A stretch of 64,000 nt of DNA from Caryophanales bacterium (GCA_026168805.1 JAPFDS010000033.1:1-64000), one strand, 5' to 3'; shown: positions 1-8,339, counted from the first letter of the stretch. The notes: generated by a model not told the origin, from the letters alone. Program-made: numbers and translations.

Positions 1-153
1 CGCGGAAAGCAGCCGCCTAGAATGCAAGCCAACACCCATCATAAGCGTTCGGATTTATTTTGTAATTAACATATTGTGCAATCCATTAAATTAAATATTG
101 ATCGGCGAAAATTCGTCACCAACGTTATTTGACAAAGAACCTGTAAAAAGCGT

Positions 154-426
154 TTATTGTTCGTCGTCGCGCTTTCTCTCATCGTTATTATCTTCATCTA
201 AAAGATCGTCATCGTCACGATCTTGATCATTACGATTCTCATCTTCATTCATGTCGGTGTCCGTGTCCGTGTCTGTGTCTGTATTCGTATCCATGTCGTT
301 TTCCTCTACAGGTGCTTCATCTTGATGCTGGTCGTTTTCATTTTCATCATCTGTGGTTCCGCAACCAGTCATTAACGCTCCTGTAAGTAAAACTGCTCCA
401 ATCTTAACAATCCATTTGTTTTTCAT
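154..426 (-). CDS. small acidic lipoprotein of unknown function
   Basis: Encodes about 90 residues. The start is the ATG at 424-426, preceded by AAAGGGGTGA; an upstream in-frame extension has no ribosome site and no signal-like sequence. Residues 1-21 form a lipoprotein signal peptide ending in a lipobox (LMTGC, Cys22), so the product should be anchored on the outer face of the membrane. The mature part is almost entirely Asp, Glu, Asn and Gln, with a short Thr-Asp tandem run around residues 45-57 and no recognisable domain. The composition is typical of surface proteins of salt-adapted Bacillaceae. No function is assigned. Confidence 0.7.
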   Translation of the reverse strand: MKNKWIVKIGAVLLTGALMTGCGTTDDENENDQHQDEAPVEENDMDTNTDTDTDTDTDMNEDENRNDQDRDDDDLLDEDNNDERKRDDEQ

Positions 427-508
427 CTGGTTCACCCCTTTGTGAGTAAAATTCATTCTCAAGGGTAGCTTAACCAATTTTAACAAAGTGATGCAGGATG
501 GAGTTTTT

Positions 509-928
509 TTATTGAATAGCGAACATAATTTCCGCTTCACACACGAGTTCGCCATCTACCGTTGCGACTCCCTTACCTTTACCAATAGGACCTTTCATCC
601 GTAAAATCTCCACTTCTAGTCGTAATTGGTCACCAGGCTTCACTTGGCGCTTAAACCGGCATTTATCAAGTCCAGCGAGAAAGCCAATTTTTCCTTTGTT
701 TTGTTCCATATCTAGAACTGCAATTGCTCCTACTTGTGCCAATGCTTCAACAATAAGCACTCCTGGCATGACAGGATAATCTGGGAAATGTCCTTGGAAA
801 AAAGGTTCATTCGCTGTTACATTTTTCAATCCAACAACACGTTTTCCTTCTTCTTTTTCAAGTACTTTGTCAACAAGAAGAAAAGGATAACGATGTGGGA
901 TAACGTCTTTAATTTCTTGGATATCCAT
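509..928 (-). CDS. fabZ: (3R)-hydroxyacyl-ACP dehydratase FabZ
   Basis: A 139-residue hot-dog-fold dehydratase of type II fatty acid synthesis that converts 3-hydroxyacyl-ACP to trans-2-enoyl-ACP in the cytoplasm. The catalytic His lies in the motif [11 protein letters not shown] (His47) and the catalytic acid is Glu61 in VEALAQ. Length equals the family norm. The start ATG has AAGGAG eight bases upstream. It lies downstream of the flagellar genes and a small membrane protein gene, the usual place of fabZ (ywpB) in Bacillus. Confidence 0.95.
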   Translation of the reverse strand: MDIQEIKDVIPHRYPFLLVDKVLEKEEGKRVVGLKNVTANEPFFQGHFPDYPVMPGVLIVEALAQVGAIAVLDMEQNKGKIGFLAGLDKCRFKRQVKPGDQLRLEVEILRMKGPIGKGKGVATVDGELVCEAEIMFAIQ

Positions 929-962
929 TCATCCTGCTCCTTTATGTATAAGTGTTCGCGTA

Positions 963-1295
963 TTATTTTTCTTTTTTCACAACATCAATAATGTGTTTCC
1001 ATGTTTCTACGTTTAAAACATCTTTTGGTGATCCGTCTCCAAGCACACCATAGCCAATCATTAAACCAATAATAAGCGCACCTGCACATAGGACAATGAA
1101 AACAATTAATCGAAGCCAAATCGGAAAAATCCGTCTCATCGGTCGACGTGTTTTCTTTTTCCTTTTGTCCTTCCGAGAAGACACTTCTGTCTCTTTCTCT
1201 TTTTTTCGTAGGGAGAAAGGTGTTTTCTTTTCCTTTTTATGTTGTTTTCTCGTTTGTTGTTCGTCAGTTGCACGTGGCTCTTGTTTCGCTATCAT
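963..1295 (-). CDS. EpuA-type small membrane protein ('RNA polymerase subunit beta' family)
   Basis: Encodes about 110 residues from the ATG at 1293-1295, which has AAGGAG ten bases upstream; a longer TTG reading has no ribosome site. The first 65 residues are a Lys/Arg/Glu-rich cytoplasmic stretch. They lead into RRIFPIWLR, one membrane helix (about 73-93, ending GLMIGYGVLG) and a short external tail with DVLNVETWKHI. This is the pattern of the EpuA/PF11772 family, often mislabelled as an RNA polymerase beta subunit. The family's role is unknown. It lies between flhP and fabZ on the same strand, 34 bases from fabZ. Confidence 0.75.
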   Translation of the reverse strand: MIAKQEPRATDEQQTRKQHKKEKKTPFSLRKKEKETEVSSRKDKRKKKTRRPMRRIFPIWLRLIVFIVLCAGALIIGLMIGYGVLGDGSPKDVLNVETWKHIIDVVKKEK

Positions 1296-1402
1296 AGTTA
1301 TGCTTCTCCTTAATCTAATGAATTTCACCAACTACATCATTATGAAATTCAACCCATCACACAAAAGTAACATACCCTCACATTTTAAACGATTGGAGAT
1401 AC

Positions 1403-2224
1403 TTATCGTAATTGGTTAATTAATCCGTACATTTGATCACCCATTGATATCGTTCGTGCGTTATGTTGGTACGAACGTTGGGCCATAAGTAGTTCTGTCA
1501 TTTCGTCGGCAATATCTATATTCGACTGCTCCAGAGCTCCTACGGTAAGAAGTGCTCCATTTCCGGTTGTTGGTTGAACGATTTCATCCATATTCGCAAT
1601 GTGCGTAGGAACACGGAGCATATTATTTCCAGTCTGCTCTAATGTACGTGATCGTTCAATCCCAACAATTTCAATTTGTCCTTCTATTTGCTCAGCTCCG
1701 TTGCGTCTCGTGACAATAGCACCTTCGTCTGTAATATCGATGGCATCAAACCCATTCGCAAGTACGATAGGTCCATTGGTTCCTATAATTGGATTTCCTA
1801 AGGCATTTGTCAACATAACTGCCGTATCATTATTCACAGGTTGTAAGTAAAATGCCCCATCTCGCGTGTATCGAGTCTCGGTCGTTCCTGCTTCATCTAC
1901 TTGTACTTGGAAGTAGTGATTCGGCTTGTTTAATGCAAGATCAAGTCCTCGATCGGTTTCTTTTATAGCGCCTAGTGTATCATCTTGATGAATTGCTCCT
2001 AATCGTGCACCTGTACCTACACGTATGCCGTCTGGAGTAAGCCTTCCTTCAGCACGATGTTCATGTTGTAAGTGATCAATTTGTTGGACGAGCATCGAGG
2101 AAAACTCTGATTGCTTCCGCTTATAACCATTGGTTTCGCTATTTGCTAAATTATTCCCAATGGAGTCCATTTTGTTTTGTAATTGCCCCATCGTAACGGC
2201 TGCTTGAATCATTGCACGTGACAT
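1403..2224 (-). CDS. flhP: flagellar hook-basal body (rod) protein FlhP
   Basis: A 273-residue FlgF/FlgG-type distal rod protein exported by the flagellar type III apparatus. The N-terminal rod motif (NKMDSIGNNLANSETNGYK, residues about 17-35) and the C-terminal coiled coil ending MAQRSYQHNARTISMGDQM are both present, flanking a central beta-rich domain. Start ATG with GGGGGATGAG just upstream. It follows flhO by 15 bases, matching the Bacillus mbl-flhO-flhP order. The family is clear; the choice between FlhP and FlhO rests on position and N-terminal sequence. Confidence 0.9.
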   Translation of the reverse strand: MSRAMIQAAVTMGQLQNKMDSIGNNLANSETNGYKRKQSEFSSMLVQQIDHLQHEHRAEGRLTPDGIRVGTGARLGAIHQDDTLGAIKETDRGLDLALNKPNHYFQVQVDEAGTTETRYTRDGAFYLQPVNNDTAVMLTNALGNPIIGTNGPIVLANGFDAIDITDEGAIVTRRNGAEQIEGQIEIVGIERSRTLEQTGNNMLRVPTHIANMDEIVQPTTGNGALLTVGALEQSNIDIADEMTELLMAQRSYQHNARTISMGDQMYGLINQLR

Positions 2225-2239
2225 GTCTCATCCCCCTTT

Positions 2240-3040
2240 TTATCCAATTCGGCCAATTTCATTGACTGTCTTTTCCATGTTTTGATCATATGCTCGTAAC
2301 ACACGCTGATTTGTTTCAAACATGCGGTAGGATTCCATCATTTGCGTCATCGCTTGCATTTGATCTACGTTCGAACGTTCTAAGAATCCTTGCTGCAACG
2401 TGAATGTTCCGTTAGGAGGAACGATTCCATCTTCACCAGCGTACATGCCATTATCTAGCTTTTCTAGGGTCTGGGCATTTTCGATATAGGTAGTACCAAT
2501 GACTGTCTGCCCTGTGACTGTATCAATGGTTCCATCGGGAGAAATTGTAAATTCTTGTCCACCTGTTTGGATCGGATTTTCTGCTTGGTCAAGGACGTAA
2601 AGGCCATCATTTGTTGTTAAATAGCCTTCTTCATCAACCGTGAAATTACCGTTTCTCGTAAGTTGGATCGACGCATCCATTGCTTGCACTGTAAAAAACA
2701 CACCGCCATTTTCATCCGGAAGCTCCTGATGAACAAGCGCTACATCGGTGTCCTTCCCAGTTTCTCGGATATCTCCTTGAGAAAACTGGGGAACCATTTC
2801 TTGGACATACACACCCGTCGATAATGGTCCAATTTGTTGTTGAAATGGAATCTTAGTTCCAGATTTCCCCACTTGTTTCGTGTTCATCTCTGATAATAGC
2901 ATTTCTGGAAATGATTGAATCATTGCTTGGTCTGCTTTATAGCCAGGTGTATTCATATTCGCTAAATTATTAGAAAGTGCATCTTGCTGACGTTGTTGCG
3001 TAATCATTCCACTAGCAGCGTTATAAAATCCTCGTAACAT
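2240..3040 (-). CDS. flhO: flagellar hook-basal body (rod) protein FlhO
   Basis: A 266-residue rod protein starting MLRGFYNAASGM, with the rod signature DALSNNLANMNTPGYKAD (residues about 20-37) and a C-terminal helix (QAMTQMMESYRMFETNQRVL) that packs with other axial proteins. It has no Sec signal, as expected for a substrate of the flagellar exporter. RBS GGGGGAGGG lies upstream of the ATG. It sits 23 bases after mbl and 15 bases before flhP, so the three genes form one operon joining cell shape and basal-body functions. Confidence 0.92.
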   Translation of the reverse strand: MLRGFYNAASGMITQQRQQDALSNNLANMNTPGYKADQAMIQSFPEMLLSEMNTKQVGKSGTKIPFQQQIGPLSTGVYVQEMVPQFSQGDIRETGKDTDVALVHQELPDENGGVFFTVQAMDASIQLTRNGNFTVDEEGYLTTNDGLYVLDQAENPIQTGGQEFTISPDGTIDTVTGQTVIGTTYIENAQTLEKLDNGMYAGEDGIVPPNGTFTLQQGFLERSNVDQMQAMTQMMESYRMFETNQRVLRAYDQNMEKTVNEIGRIG

Positions 3041-3063
3041 GACAAATCCCTCCCCCTATCGTT

Positions 3064-4065
3064 TTATACAATTGATCTGCGGTTAATTTTGTCGATATTT
3101 CCGATCATAATACCTGTTCCTGCAGCTACACAATTCATCGGTTCCTCCGCTAAGAACACAGGTACTTTTAATTCTTCAGCTAATAATTTATCAATTCCGT
3201 GGATGAGTGCTCCCCCACCTGTCAAAATGACTCCTCGGTCAATAATATCTGCCGATAATTCTGGCGGCGTTTTTTCAAGGACGTCTTTGGCAGCCTCAGT
3301 AATGAGTGCGACGGATTCGCGTAAAGCTTTTTCAATTTCATGTGAGTGAATGGTTACTGTACGTGGAAGCCCACTCACCATATCGCGTCCGCGTATTTCC
3401 ATCTCTTCATCACGGCTTTCCGGAAAGACTGTCGCAACGTTTTTCTTAATGGCTTCTGCTGTTCGCTCACCAATGAGTAACTTGTACTTTGTCTTTATGT
3501 ACTGTAAAATAGCTACATCAAATTTGTCACCCGCCATTTTAATGGATTCTGACGTCACGATATCCCCCATGGAAAGAACTGCTACATCAGTCGTTCCTCC
3601 ACCTATATCGATAATCATATTTCCACTCGGTTGGAAAATTTCCATTCCGGCTCCAATTGCGGCAACCTTTGCTTCTTCTTCTAAATATACTTTCTTTCCA
3701 CCTGATTTTTCAGCCGCTTCTTTGATTGCTTTTTGCTCTACTTTTGTAATGTTCGTAGGGCAGCAAATCAACATTTTTGGCTTTGTTAAAAATCCTTTTA
3801 CGTTGATTTTATTTATAAAATACCTTAACATCGCTTCTGTTACATCAAAGTCTGCAATAACCCCATCCTTTAGTGGACGGATCGCTTCAATGTTTCCTGG
3901 TGTACGACCAACCATTCGATATGCTGCTTCTCCGACTTCAAGCACTTTGCCTGTTGTACGGTCCATAGCAACGACAGCTGGTTCGTTTAATACAATTCCT
4001 TTTCCTTTTACATGAATTAACACGTTGGCAGTCCCAAGGTCAATTCCAATATCCCTAGAAAACAT
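3064..4065 (-). CDS. mbl: MreB-like actin homologue Mbl
   Basis: A 333-residue bacterial actin that organises lateral-wall peptidoglycan synthesis on the inner membrane face. Phosphate-1 motif DIGIDLGTAN (residues 5-14), phosphate-2 DIGGGTTDVAVLS (about 154-166) and the adenosine motif LTGGGALIHG (about 283-292) are intact. The position next to spoIIID and flhO is that of Mbl rather than MreB, and the length matches Mbl. An intrinsic terminator behind spoIIID separates it from upstream transcription, so it should have its own promoter in 4066-4225; I did not find a convincing consensus there. Confidence 0.95.
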   Translation of the reverse strand: MFSRDIGIDLGTANVLIHVKGKGIVLNEPAVVAMDRTTGKVLEVGEAAYRMVGRTPGNIEAIRPLKDGVIADFDVTEAMLRYFINKINVKGFLTKPKMLICCPTNITKVEQKAIKEAAEKSGGKKVYLEEEAKVAAIGAGMEIFQPSGNMIIDIGGGTTDVAVLSMGDIVTSESIKMAGDKFDVAILQYIKTKYKLLIGERTAEAIKKNVATVFPESRDEEMEIRGRDMVSGLPRTVTIHSHEIEKALRESVALITEAAKDVLEKTPPELSADIIDRGVILTGGGALIHGIDKLLAEELKVPVFLAEEPMNCVAAGTGIMIGNIDKINRRSIV

Positions 4066-4225
4066 GGATCTATGTCCTCCTTAGCAGTTCAGCTCATCTC
4101 GCATTAGTTTGAAAACATAATGCTACTAATCATATATTTTACCACAAACTTCAACAATAAACTCGTCTTTTGATGCTTTTTTAGTAATAAAGTCTTAAGT
4201 TTGTCTGTCTACATTACCAAAACAT

Positions 4226-4257
4226 AACAAAACCCTACCAATTCATGATTGGCAGGG
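4226..4257 (-). terminator. intrinsic terminator after spoIIID
   Basis: Arms CCCTACCAAT (4233-4242) and ATTGGCAGGG (4248-4257) pair nearly perfectly around a five-base loop. On the minus strand the hairpin is followed by TTTTGTTATG. It lies 46 bases after the spoIIID stop codon. Confidence 0.8.
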
Positions 4258-4302
4258 AGTTGTTTGTGAACGTCGTTTATTTACAATGATTTTTGGATGG
4301 AT

Positions 4303-4578
4303 TTAATGGACTTTATTTGCATCACATGCCTGTTTACCTTTACGATATTTCTTCCGTGTTGCTTCTCCCCCACGAATATGTCGAATCGATTTATGATAAT
4401 GTAATATTTCCTTCACCTGATTCGCTAGGAGTGGATTTATTTCTGGTAAACGTTCTGTTAAATCTTTATGCACTGTGCTTTTTGAAACACCAAATTCTTT
4501 CGCTATCACTCGGACGGTTTCCCTCGTCTCCACGACATGATTGCCGATCTTGATAGTCCTTTCTTTGATGTAATCATG
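4303..4578 (-). CDS. spoIIID: mother-cell sporulation transcription factor SpoIIID
   Basis: Encodes 91 residues from a GTG start at 4576-4578 with GGAGG eight bases upstream. An upstream in-frame extension is rejected because B. subtilis SpoIIID begins at the equivalent HDYIKERT and the ribosome site fits only this start. The helix-turn-helix region (ETVRVIAKEFGVSKSTVHKDL) and the basic C-terminal region (KSIRHIRGGEATRKKY), both used for DNA binding, are conserved. It modulates SigE- and SigK-dependent genes in the mother cell. A terminator follows. Confidence 0.95.
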   Translation of the reverse strand, partial: HDYIKERTIKIGNHVVETRETVRVIAKEFGVSKSTVHKDLTERLPEINPLLANQVKEILHYHKSIRHIRGGEATRKKYRKGKQACDANKVH

Positions 4579-4667
4579 CACACCATTCGCCTCCCTAAGT
4601 TGGATATTTCTGAGGTGCTTTTGAGACATGGTGCAATTATTAAATTGTGGTCATGGATACGGTCAGT

Positions 4668-4687
4668 GAATTTCATTGATGAAATTC
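4668..4687. repeat. short palindrome upstream of spoIIID
   Basis: Nine-base arms GAATTTCAT and ATGAAATTC flank TG, about 90 bases upstream of the spoIIID start. It could be an operator. It also resembles the ends of the AATGAATTTCAT repeat family found elsewhere in this window. The rest of 4579-4935 holds only this palindrome and the terminator of the next gene. Confidence 0.45.
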
Positions 4688-4879
4688 GTTCAATTGAGTA
4701 TAAAAATACGTATACATTCAATTTGTGTAGGAAGCCATCTCTCTTTTCTCCTACACGAGCTCTCACCTCAGACGTTGTTCATTCTTTCGTGGTTTGTACC
4801 ATTTTATTACGAGCCCGTCATGATTATGTATGATTCCAAAAAAAGGACAAGATGTACTTTTATGACTACTTTTTGAAGA

Positions 4880-4922
4880 AAAAATAAACAATCCAATTCT
4901 ACACTGTGGAAGAATTGGATTG
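4880..4922 (-). terminator. terminator of the AimR-like gene
   Basis: Twelve-base perfect arms CAATCCAATTCT (4889-4900) and AGAATTGGATTG (4911-4922). On the minus strand the hairpin is followed by TTTATTTTTTC. It lies 13 bases after the stop codon of the gene at 4936. Confidence 0.85.
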
Positions 4923-4935
4923 TTCAATGCTTTTA

Positions 4936-5934
4936 CTATTTTTTTAGTTGTTGTAGGGGGAGTCGTGCAAAAAAGAAATTGCTTCTTCTTTCCATAAAAC
5001 AATCGTATGAACGGATGAAATAGTCCCTTTCTCCTGTGGCTAATCCCATCAAATAGTATAGGTATGGATTATTTAAGGTTGTTTGTTCTAGTATATGCAT
5101 TGCATGTTCATACTCACCTTTGGCAATATGAAGAAATGCTTGTCCTAATATAGTGTCTGTTGAAATTCCTTCGGTTCGTTTGAAGTGGGCAGAGAAAAAA
5201 GGAATAATCGAGTCACTTAATGATTGATAAGCTTCATGTAGATCGTTTTGTTTAGCAATTGTTTGTGCACGATGTAAATGGTATATTCCCTGTTCATATG
5301 TTTCAAAAATATACGAAAGCCCTAAGTTCATTTCTATTCGTAAAGCTCTTTCTGGTTTCAAATGATATTTTGTCAGTTTATATGCGTATTTACGAGCAAT
5401 AATGACTTCATTTCGTTTCAAATGATAAATAAACAAACTCTCTCGTAAGCGTATATACAAATTCTTACGGATCATTGGATCTTTGATCGATTGGAAGACA
5501 TCTTTTTTCTGTGCTGTAATTTCGCCTATATATCCATATTCATTCAATGTATAATAGAGTGGCACTTTAGCAAACGTAATAACGACGTTCAGTTCGGTAC
5601 AATCTGTCTTAATGGCTCGCAGGCGATTTAATAATAGATGCGGTGCGTCTGTACCATTTCTATAATCGAGTAATACTTGATACACCTTTGCCCATTGTCT
5701 GTTTTTTAAATTCGGGTGAACGGCATTTTTAAAGATCAATCTTTGTAATTGGATGAAGTCTTCTTTCATATACACATATTCAAGTCCTGTTCGATTGATA
5801 TAAGCATCATTCGAACATAAACAATACTTCACTAATACACGATTAATCACTTCTTCATTTTCTTCCTGTTCATACAATAATCTTCTGGCTTCTACTAAAT
5901 GGTCTACTCGTTGATTTAAGATTGATGTATGCAT
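4936..5934 (-). CDS. AimR-family (arbitrium receptor-like) TPR protein, orphan, no HTH
   Basis: Encodes 332 residues from the ATG at 5932-5934 (AAGGGAG about nine bases upstream); an ATG 39 bases further up lies right at the predicted transcript start and has no ribosome site. From residue about 38 to the end it aligns from memory with phage SPbeta AimR: CL..D, LEY, AKVYQ/GKVYK, ARKYAYK, LGLSYIF, RAQTIAK, YYLMGL, and a C-terminal D.F..S...F......F.RLPL..L. These are the TPR-type helices that bind the AimP peptide. About 30 residues that carry the DNA-binding HTH in phage AimR are missing. No aimP-like secreted peptide follows; a terminator comes immediately. It sits between spoIIQ and spoIIID, far from any phage gene. 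The family call is firm; the function is unknown. Confidence 0.75.
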   Translation of the reverse strand: MHTSILNQRVDHLVEARRLLYEQEENEEVINRVLVKYCLCSNDAYINRTGLEYVYMKEDFIQLQRLIFKNAVHPNLKNRQWAKVYQVLLDYRNGTDAPHLLLNRLRAIKTDCTELNVVITFAKVPLYYTLNEYGYIGEITAQKKDVFQSIKDPMIRKNLYIRLRESLFIYHLKRNEVIIARKYAYKLTKYHLKPERALRIEMNLGLSYIFETYEQGIYHLHRAQTIAKQNDLHEAYQSLSDSIIPFFSAHFKRTEGISTDTILGQAFLHIAKGEYEHAMHILEQTTLNNPYLYYLMGLATGERDYFIRSYDCFMERRSNFFFARLPLQQLKK

Positions 5935-5980
5935 TGGAAATCGCTCCCTTATTGTATTCAGTTGAATGGACATTTCATAA

Positions 5981-6009
5981 ATTATACTTAACTATACCAT
6001 CATCTGTTT
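5981..6009 (-). promoter_or_regulatory. probable sigma-A promoter of the AimR-like gene
   Basis: On the minus strand a perfect TATAAT (5981-5986) lies 18 bases after TAAACA (4 of 6 matches to TTGACA). The predicted start near 5974 supports the downstream ATG at 5934 as the true start codon. The -35 is weak, so this is tentative. Confidence 0.5.
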
Positions 6010-6049
6010 AAAGATTCAGTATATTTTAATCGACAATATTCGACAATAT

Positions 6050-6083
6050 AAAAGACCTCAGCTCATGCAGAGCTAAGGCCTCT
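6050..6083 (-). terminator. terminator of spoIIQ
   Basis: Arms GACCTCAGCTC (6054-6064) and GAGCTAAGGCC (6070-6080) pair with G-U wobbles. On the minus strand TTTTATATTG follows. It lies directly after the spoIIQ stop codon. Confidence 0.8.
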
Positions 6084-6092
6084 TACGATTGT

Positions 6093-6989
6093 TTATTGAT
6101 TGGAATCTTCAGAAGCAGGTGGTTCTTCACCGTCTTCCGTGTCTTCTTCTTCGTCTTCGTCTTCGTCTTCTTCTTGTTCATCTTGCTCATCTTGCTCAGC
6201 ATCTTCTTCATCTTCATTACTCGTTGATGCTTCCGATTCTTCATCTTCGGAACCTTGTTCTTCAGATACTTGATCTTCTGAATCTTGCTCGTCGTCTTCT
6301 GCTCCTATGCTAGAAACAGGCTGATCGAAGAGTTTTTCAGGATTTTGTTTTTCTCCGTTTCTAAGAATCTCAAAATGCACGTGCGTTCCATTCTCTTGAC
6401 CTAGCAAGTTTTCTCCTGCATTCCCGATTAAATCGCCTTGCTCTAACGTATCTCCTTCTTTAACAACTACTTCTTCAAGACTAGCATAATACGTCTTGAT
6501 GTCGTCTTCGTGAGATAGTGTAACAACATTTCCGAGCAAAGGATCTTCTTTCACTCCTTCAACCGTTCCACTTAACGATGCAATCACGTCAAAAGATGTT
6601 TCTTCAGTCGATGCAATTGCAACTCCTTCATTTTGGTAGTAGCGGTTGTTGTAGTGAATGAGACTATTCGCTCTTTCTTCCTCTGACGCATCGGAATCGA
6701 AAAATGTAGTAACGATTTCAGCTTTTTCTTCGTCTGCCACTGGCATACGGATGGATTCTTCTTGTTGTGTAACTGGTTCTGCGTCTTCACCATACAGATT
6801 AGGATCGTATTCTTCCATGCCTCCACCAGCTGGTTCAGCATCAGGTTCAGCTTTATTTACATTTTGAAACCAAACGATTCCAGAGAGAAGAACGACGGCA
6901 AGCGTTAAGTATAACGCCGGAAAAAACCATTTTTTCTGGAAGATGCGAGTCCATTTATTTTTAGATTCGCGGTTGTTTTCTTCCTTCAT
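6093..6989 (-). CDS. spoIIQ: stage II sporulation protein Q (forespore SpoIIQ)
   Basis: A 298-residue forespore membrane protein. A basic N-terminus and one membrane helix (about 21-41) precede an external LytM/M23-type fold (about 80-225). SpoIIQ pairs with SpoIIIAH across the intermembrane space and supports engulfment and the feeding channel. The HVHFEI motif (His203, His205) is kept. The usual first zinc motif (HxxxD) reads NEGVA near residue 120, so peptidase activity is not expected, as in B. subtilis. Residues after about 231 form an unusual 68-residue tail made mostly of Glu and Asp. The gene normally depends on SigF; I could not identify that promoter with confidence. Confidence 0.92.
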   Translation of the reverse strand: MKEENNRESKNKWTRIFQKKWFFPALYLTLAVVLLSGIVWFQNVNKAEPDAEPAGGGMEEYDPNLYGEDAEPVTQQEESIRMPVADEEKAEIVTTFFDSDASEEERANSLIHYNNRYYQNEGVAIASTEETSFDVIASLSGTVEGVKEDPLLGNVVTLSHEDDIKTYYASLEEVVVKEGDTLEQGDLIGNAGENLLGQENGTHVHFEILRNGEKQNPEKLFDQPVSSIGAEDDEQDSEDQVSEEQGSEDEESEASTSNEDEEDAEQDEQDEQEEDEDEDEEEDTEDGEEPPASEDSNQ

Positions 6990-7059
6990 ATGACATCACC
7001 TCAACAACCATTCTGAACAGATTGTGAGGATTCTATACGTCAATCGATTAAATACATTG

Positions 7060-7107
7060 AAAAACTTGGTAAAAGGAGTGTTTCTAGCTACCTTCTACCA
7101 AGTTTTT
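7060..7107 (-). terminator. terminator of spoIID
   Basis: Long inverted repeat with arms 7061-7078 and 7087-7105, core ACTTGGTA / TACCAAGT. On the minus strand the hairpin ends in a T run. It lies 10 bases past the spoIID stop codon. Confidence 0.8.
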
Positions 7108-7117
7108 TGATTTTCTA

Positions 7118-8311
7118 TTATTTTTGAACGAGCATCGGGGCGATATCGTCTACTTTTTGGACATCAATTCCATCGTAGTAGTATGCAAGAATATCGGTAT
7201 AACTTTTTCCTTCCTTTGCCATTCCATTTGCTCCATACTGACTCATGCCAATTCCATGTCCAAATCCTTTTGTATTAAATACAAAATGGCCCTTCTTTTG
7301 CTCAATGGTAAAATCACTTGATTTTAACCCTAGTTTTTCTCGAACTTCTCTTCCTGAAAATATATAGTCACCAATCTTTAATTCTTCCACGCGTTCACTT
7401 TCAGTATGTGTCATTTGAACATTCACAACATCAGTCGTTGGGAGAGTGATCTCTAAAGATTGCTCTATTTCTGCTTTGGTAAATGTTTGTTGGTCTAAAA
7501 ATGAAGGAGATTCTTCATCCCACTTACTTTCAACCTTACGTAAATACGGTAATTCATTTTCCCAATAGTCTTCTGAATTCACGGTGTATCCATTACTTGT
7601 TGAAAAGTAAGCCGGTGTGATGGTCATTTCGTTATAGGTGATAACCTCTCCTTCTGTCGCAGCTACTGCCTCTAGCAATTTATCCATTTTCCACTGATAG
7701 TCGCTTCCCCACTTTTCACGTAATTCTTCATCATTGGAATACACTTGATCATCTGTTTGGTCGCTGATAAATGCATCCGTTTCTTCTCCATGATGCATCA
7801 GCAGATCAACAATATACGTACGTGCGGCTACTCCTTGCGCTTTTAAGGCTTCCATTTCAAATTCTGCAGGCATTTCTGAGGCAATCACCCGAGCAACATA
7901 TGTTTCTAAAGGCACATCTTCAATCTCTTCAGATTGAGTGCGCATGACAGGAACAGTTAAAGAAGCATCATCAAGTGTTTCAACATCCATTGGTTCCTGT
8001 GGAGTCCCTTCGGATACGAGTTGTTCATCCGCTTCTGTTGTAAAAGGGAGAACAATTACTGTTGGGAGTAATAAAATTACAATCCCTAGAGTAATAAAAA
8101 ATATAGCTGATACTAATTTCCATCGTTTTTTTGGATATGGTATAAATAGTTTGCGTCCTTTGGAGTCTTTTGCTGTAGATGTTGCATCTAGTGGGCGCGA
8201 TTGTGTTAGTTGCTTCTGTTGGGTTGACTGTAATTCTAAAATGCGTTGGCGAACGTTCGTTTTTTTCGAGTTCTTTTTCCTCTTCAAATACGGGTACATG
8301 TTTTTCTTCAT
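7118..8311 (-). CDS. spoIID: stage II sporulation protein D, peptidoglycan lytic transglycosylase SpoIID
   Basis: A 397-residue SpoIID/LytB-family enzyme that, with SpoIIP and SpoIIM, trims septal peptidoglycan to drive engulfment. The catalytic Glu is in ASEMPAEF (Glu146), followed by LKAQGVAARTY; the C-terminal motif GFGHGIGMSQYGA is intact. Start ATG with AGGAGGAG five bases upstream. The cytoplasmic N-terminus before the membrane helix (about 66-90) is some 58 residues longer than in B. subtilis (catalytic Glu146 here against Glu88 there) and is Lys/Gln/Ser-rich. In most Bacillus the gene directly follows murAA; here a peptide-transport operon separates them. Confidence 0.95.
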   Translation of the reverse strand: MKKNMYPYLKRKKNSKKTNVRQRILELQSTQQKQLTQSRPLDATSTAKDSKGRKLFIPYPKKRWKLVSAIFFITLGIVILLLPTVIVLPFTTEADEQLVSEGTPQEPMDVETLDDASLTVPVMRTQSEEIEDVPLETYVARVIASEMPAEFEMEALKAQGVAARTYIVDLLMHHGEETDAFISDQTDDQVYSNDEELREKWGSDYQWKMDKLLEAVAATEGEVITYNEMTITPAYFSTSNGYTVNSEDYWENELPYLRKVESKWDEESPSFLDQQTFTKAEIEQSLEITLPTTDVVNVQMTHTESERVEELKIGDYIFSGREVREKLGLKSSDFTIEQKKGHFVFNTKGFGHGIGMSQYGANGMAKEGKSYTDILAYYYDGIDVQKVDDIAPMLVQK

Positions 8312-8339
8312 ATGCTCCTCCTATCGATGGATATAGATA

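Noticed and set aside
1..153. The left edge, examined for a gene end or terminator
   Set aside because: No open frame, clear hairpin or promoter could be supported in these bases.
1313..1345. AATGAATTTC...ATGAAATTC as another repeat copy
   Set aside because: Only the outermost bases match and the core is absent; chance similarity cannot be excluded.
3350..4015. A long open frame on the plus strand opposite mbl
   Set aside because: It is the antisense of a highly conserved gene, Ser/Ile-rich, with no ribosome site; a composition artefact.
4763..5002. A 79-codon frame just downstream of the AimR-like gene, considered as an aimP pheromone gene
   Set aside because: It starts inside the receptor gene, runs through the terminator, has no signal peptide and no ribosome site, so it is not a pheromone precursor.
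6089..6313. A leucine/histidine-rich frame opposite the SpoIIQ tail
   Set aside because: Antisense of the Glu/Asp repeats; no ribosome site.
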